DNA from: Oceanobacillus sojae
GTDB lineage: Bacteria > Bacillota > Bacilli > Bacillales > Amphibacillaceae
Assembly: GCF_007991515.1 (NCBI RefSeq)
Contig: NZ_BJYM01000005.1
Location: 1-64,000 of the forward strand
Length of the DNA stretch: 64,000 bases
Reading direction: 5' to 3'
Positions 63,995 to 64,000 of the stretch are shown here, piece after piece. The first letter of the stretch is position 1; every line of letters starts with the position of its first letter. A program made the position numbers and the translations under genes. The notes under the pieces were generated by a model. It searched no databases. It had not been told where the DNA came from and saw only the letters and a program-made list of their open reading frames with translations.

Positions 63995-64000
63995 TATTCT

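Noticed and set aside
1..64000. tRNA, rRNA, CRISPR or insertion sequences
   Set aside because: None could be recognised by eye in any intergenic region.

Overview
The window reads as chromosome of a low-GC, endospore-forming member of the Bacillaceae. Evidence: B. subtilis-like gene sets (yojN-yojO, fruR-fruK-fruA, fosB, adaA-adaB, ylmA, a DUF817/DUF2975/YozG cluster, ydhK), CotF-type spore coat proteins, three T-box leaders, GGAGG-type ribosome binding sites with frequent TTG and GTG starts, and sigma-A promoters. An Oceanobacillus- or Virgibacillus-like genus is plausible but cannot be fixed from sequence alone. No rRNA, tRNA, CRISPR array, insertion sequence or prophage block was seen.

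Layout. 1-3.2 kb: MoxR ATPase plus von Willebrand A protein. 3.2-4.7 kb: VOC protein divergent from a WYL regulator. 4.9-8.7 kb: fructose PTS operon. 8.8-10.9 kb: acetamidase/formamidase plus a regulator-like fusion of a helix-turn-helix to a degenerate F1-ATPase beta core. 11-15.3 kb: small stationary-phase genes, coat proteins, isochorismatase-type hydrolase, FosB. 15.5-24.9 kb: an organosulfonate island on the minus strand: GntR, TRAP transporter, iron-type alcohol dehydrogenase, LysR, sulfoacetaldehyde acetyltransferase (Xsc) and a YeiH-type exporter, best read as isethionate uptake, oxidation, cleavage to acetyl phosphate plus sulfite, and sulfite export. 25.7-28.2 kb: threonyl-tRNA synthetase behind two tandem T-boxes. 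28.3-29.7 kb: a secreted AA10 lytic polysaccharide monooxygenase with a CBM5/12 tail, divergent from a lone SPP1-type holin. 29.7-38.9 kb: lipid kinase, lipoprotein, YlmA ATPase, MFS, DUF998, and a UvrA-like ATPase divergent from a double-MerR regulator. 38.9-44.5 kb: YozG/DUF2975/DUF817 cluster, MetE-like protein, Ada response, TetR operon. 44.7-49.4 kb: GNAT, hydroxyacid dehydrogenase, and leuA behind a leucine T-box. 49.5-50.9 kb: a decay zone with a frameshifted Rpn nuclease gene and a GNAT remnant. 51-53.4 kb: a MutS2 paralogue without an Smr domain, behind a long attenuator-like leader. 54.4-59 kb: an organophosphate antiporter controlled by a binding-protein/kinase/regulator relay. 59.8-62.6 kb: CopB copper ATPase and YdhK. 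62.7-64 kb: D-serine dehydratase.

Most worth following up: (a) the amidase plus HTH-F1beta pseudo-ATPase operon with twin palindromic operators 22 bp apart; (b) the Smr-less MutS2 paralogue whose leader holds a short upstream ORF and an intrinsic terminator, suggesting an attenuation-controlled ribosome factor; (c) the organophosphate sensing system with three TATCAG-type boxes at exact 22-bp spacing; (d) the Xsc island with a shared GntR-type operator and a perfect cre site. All functions are inferred from sequence features read by eye; no database search was run.
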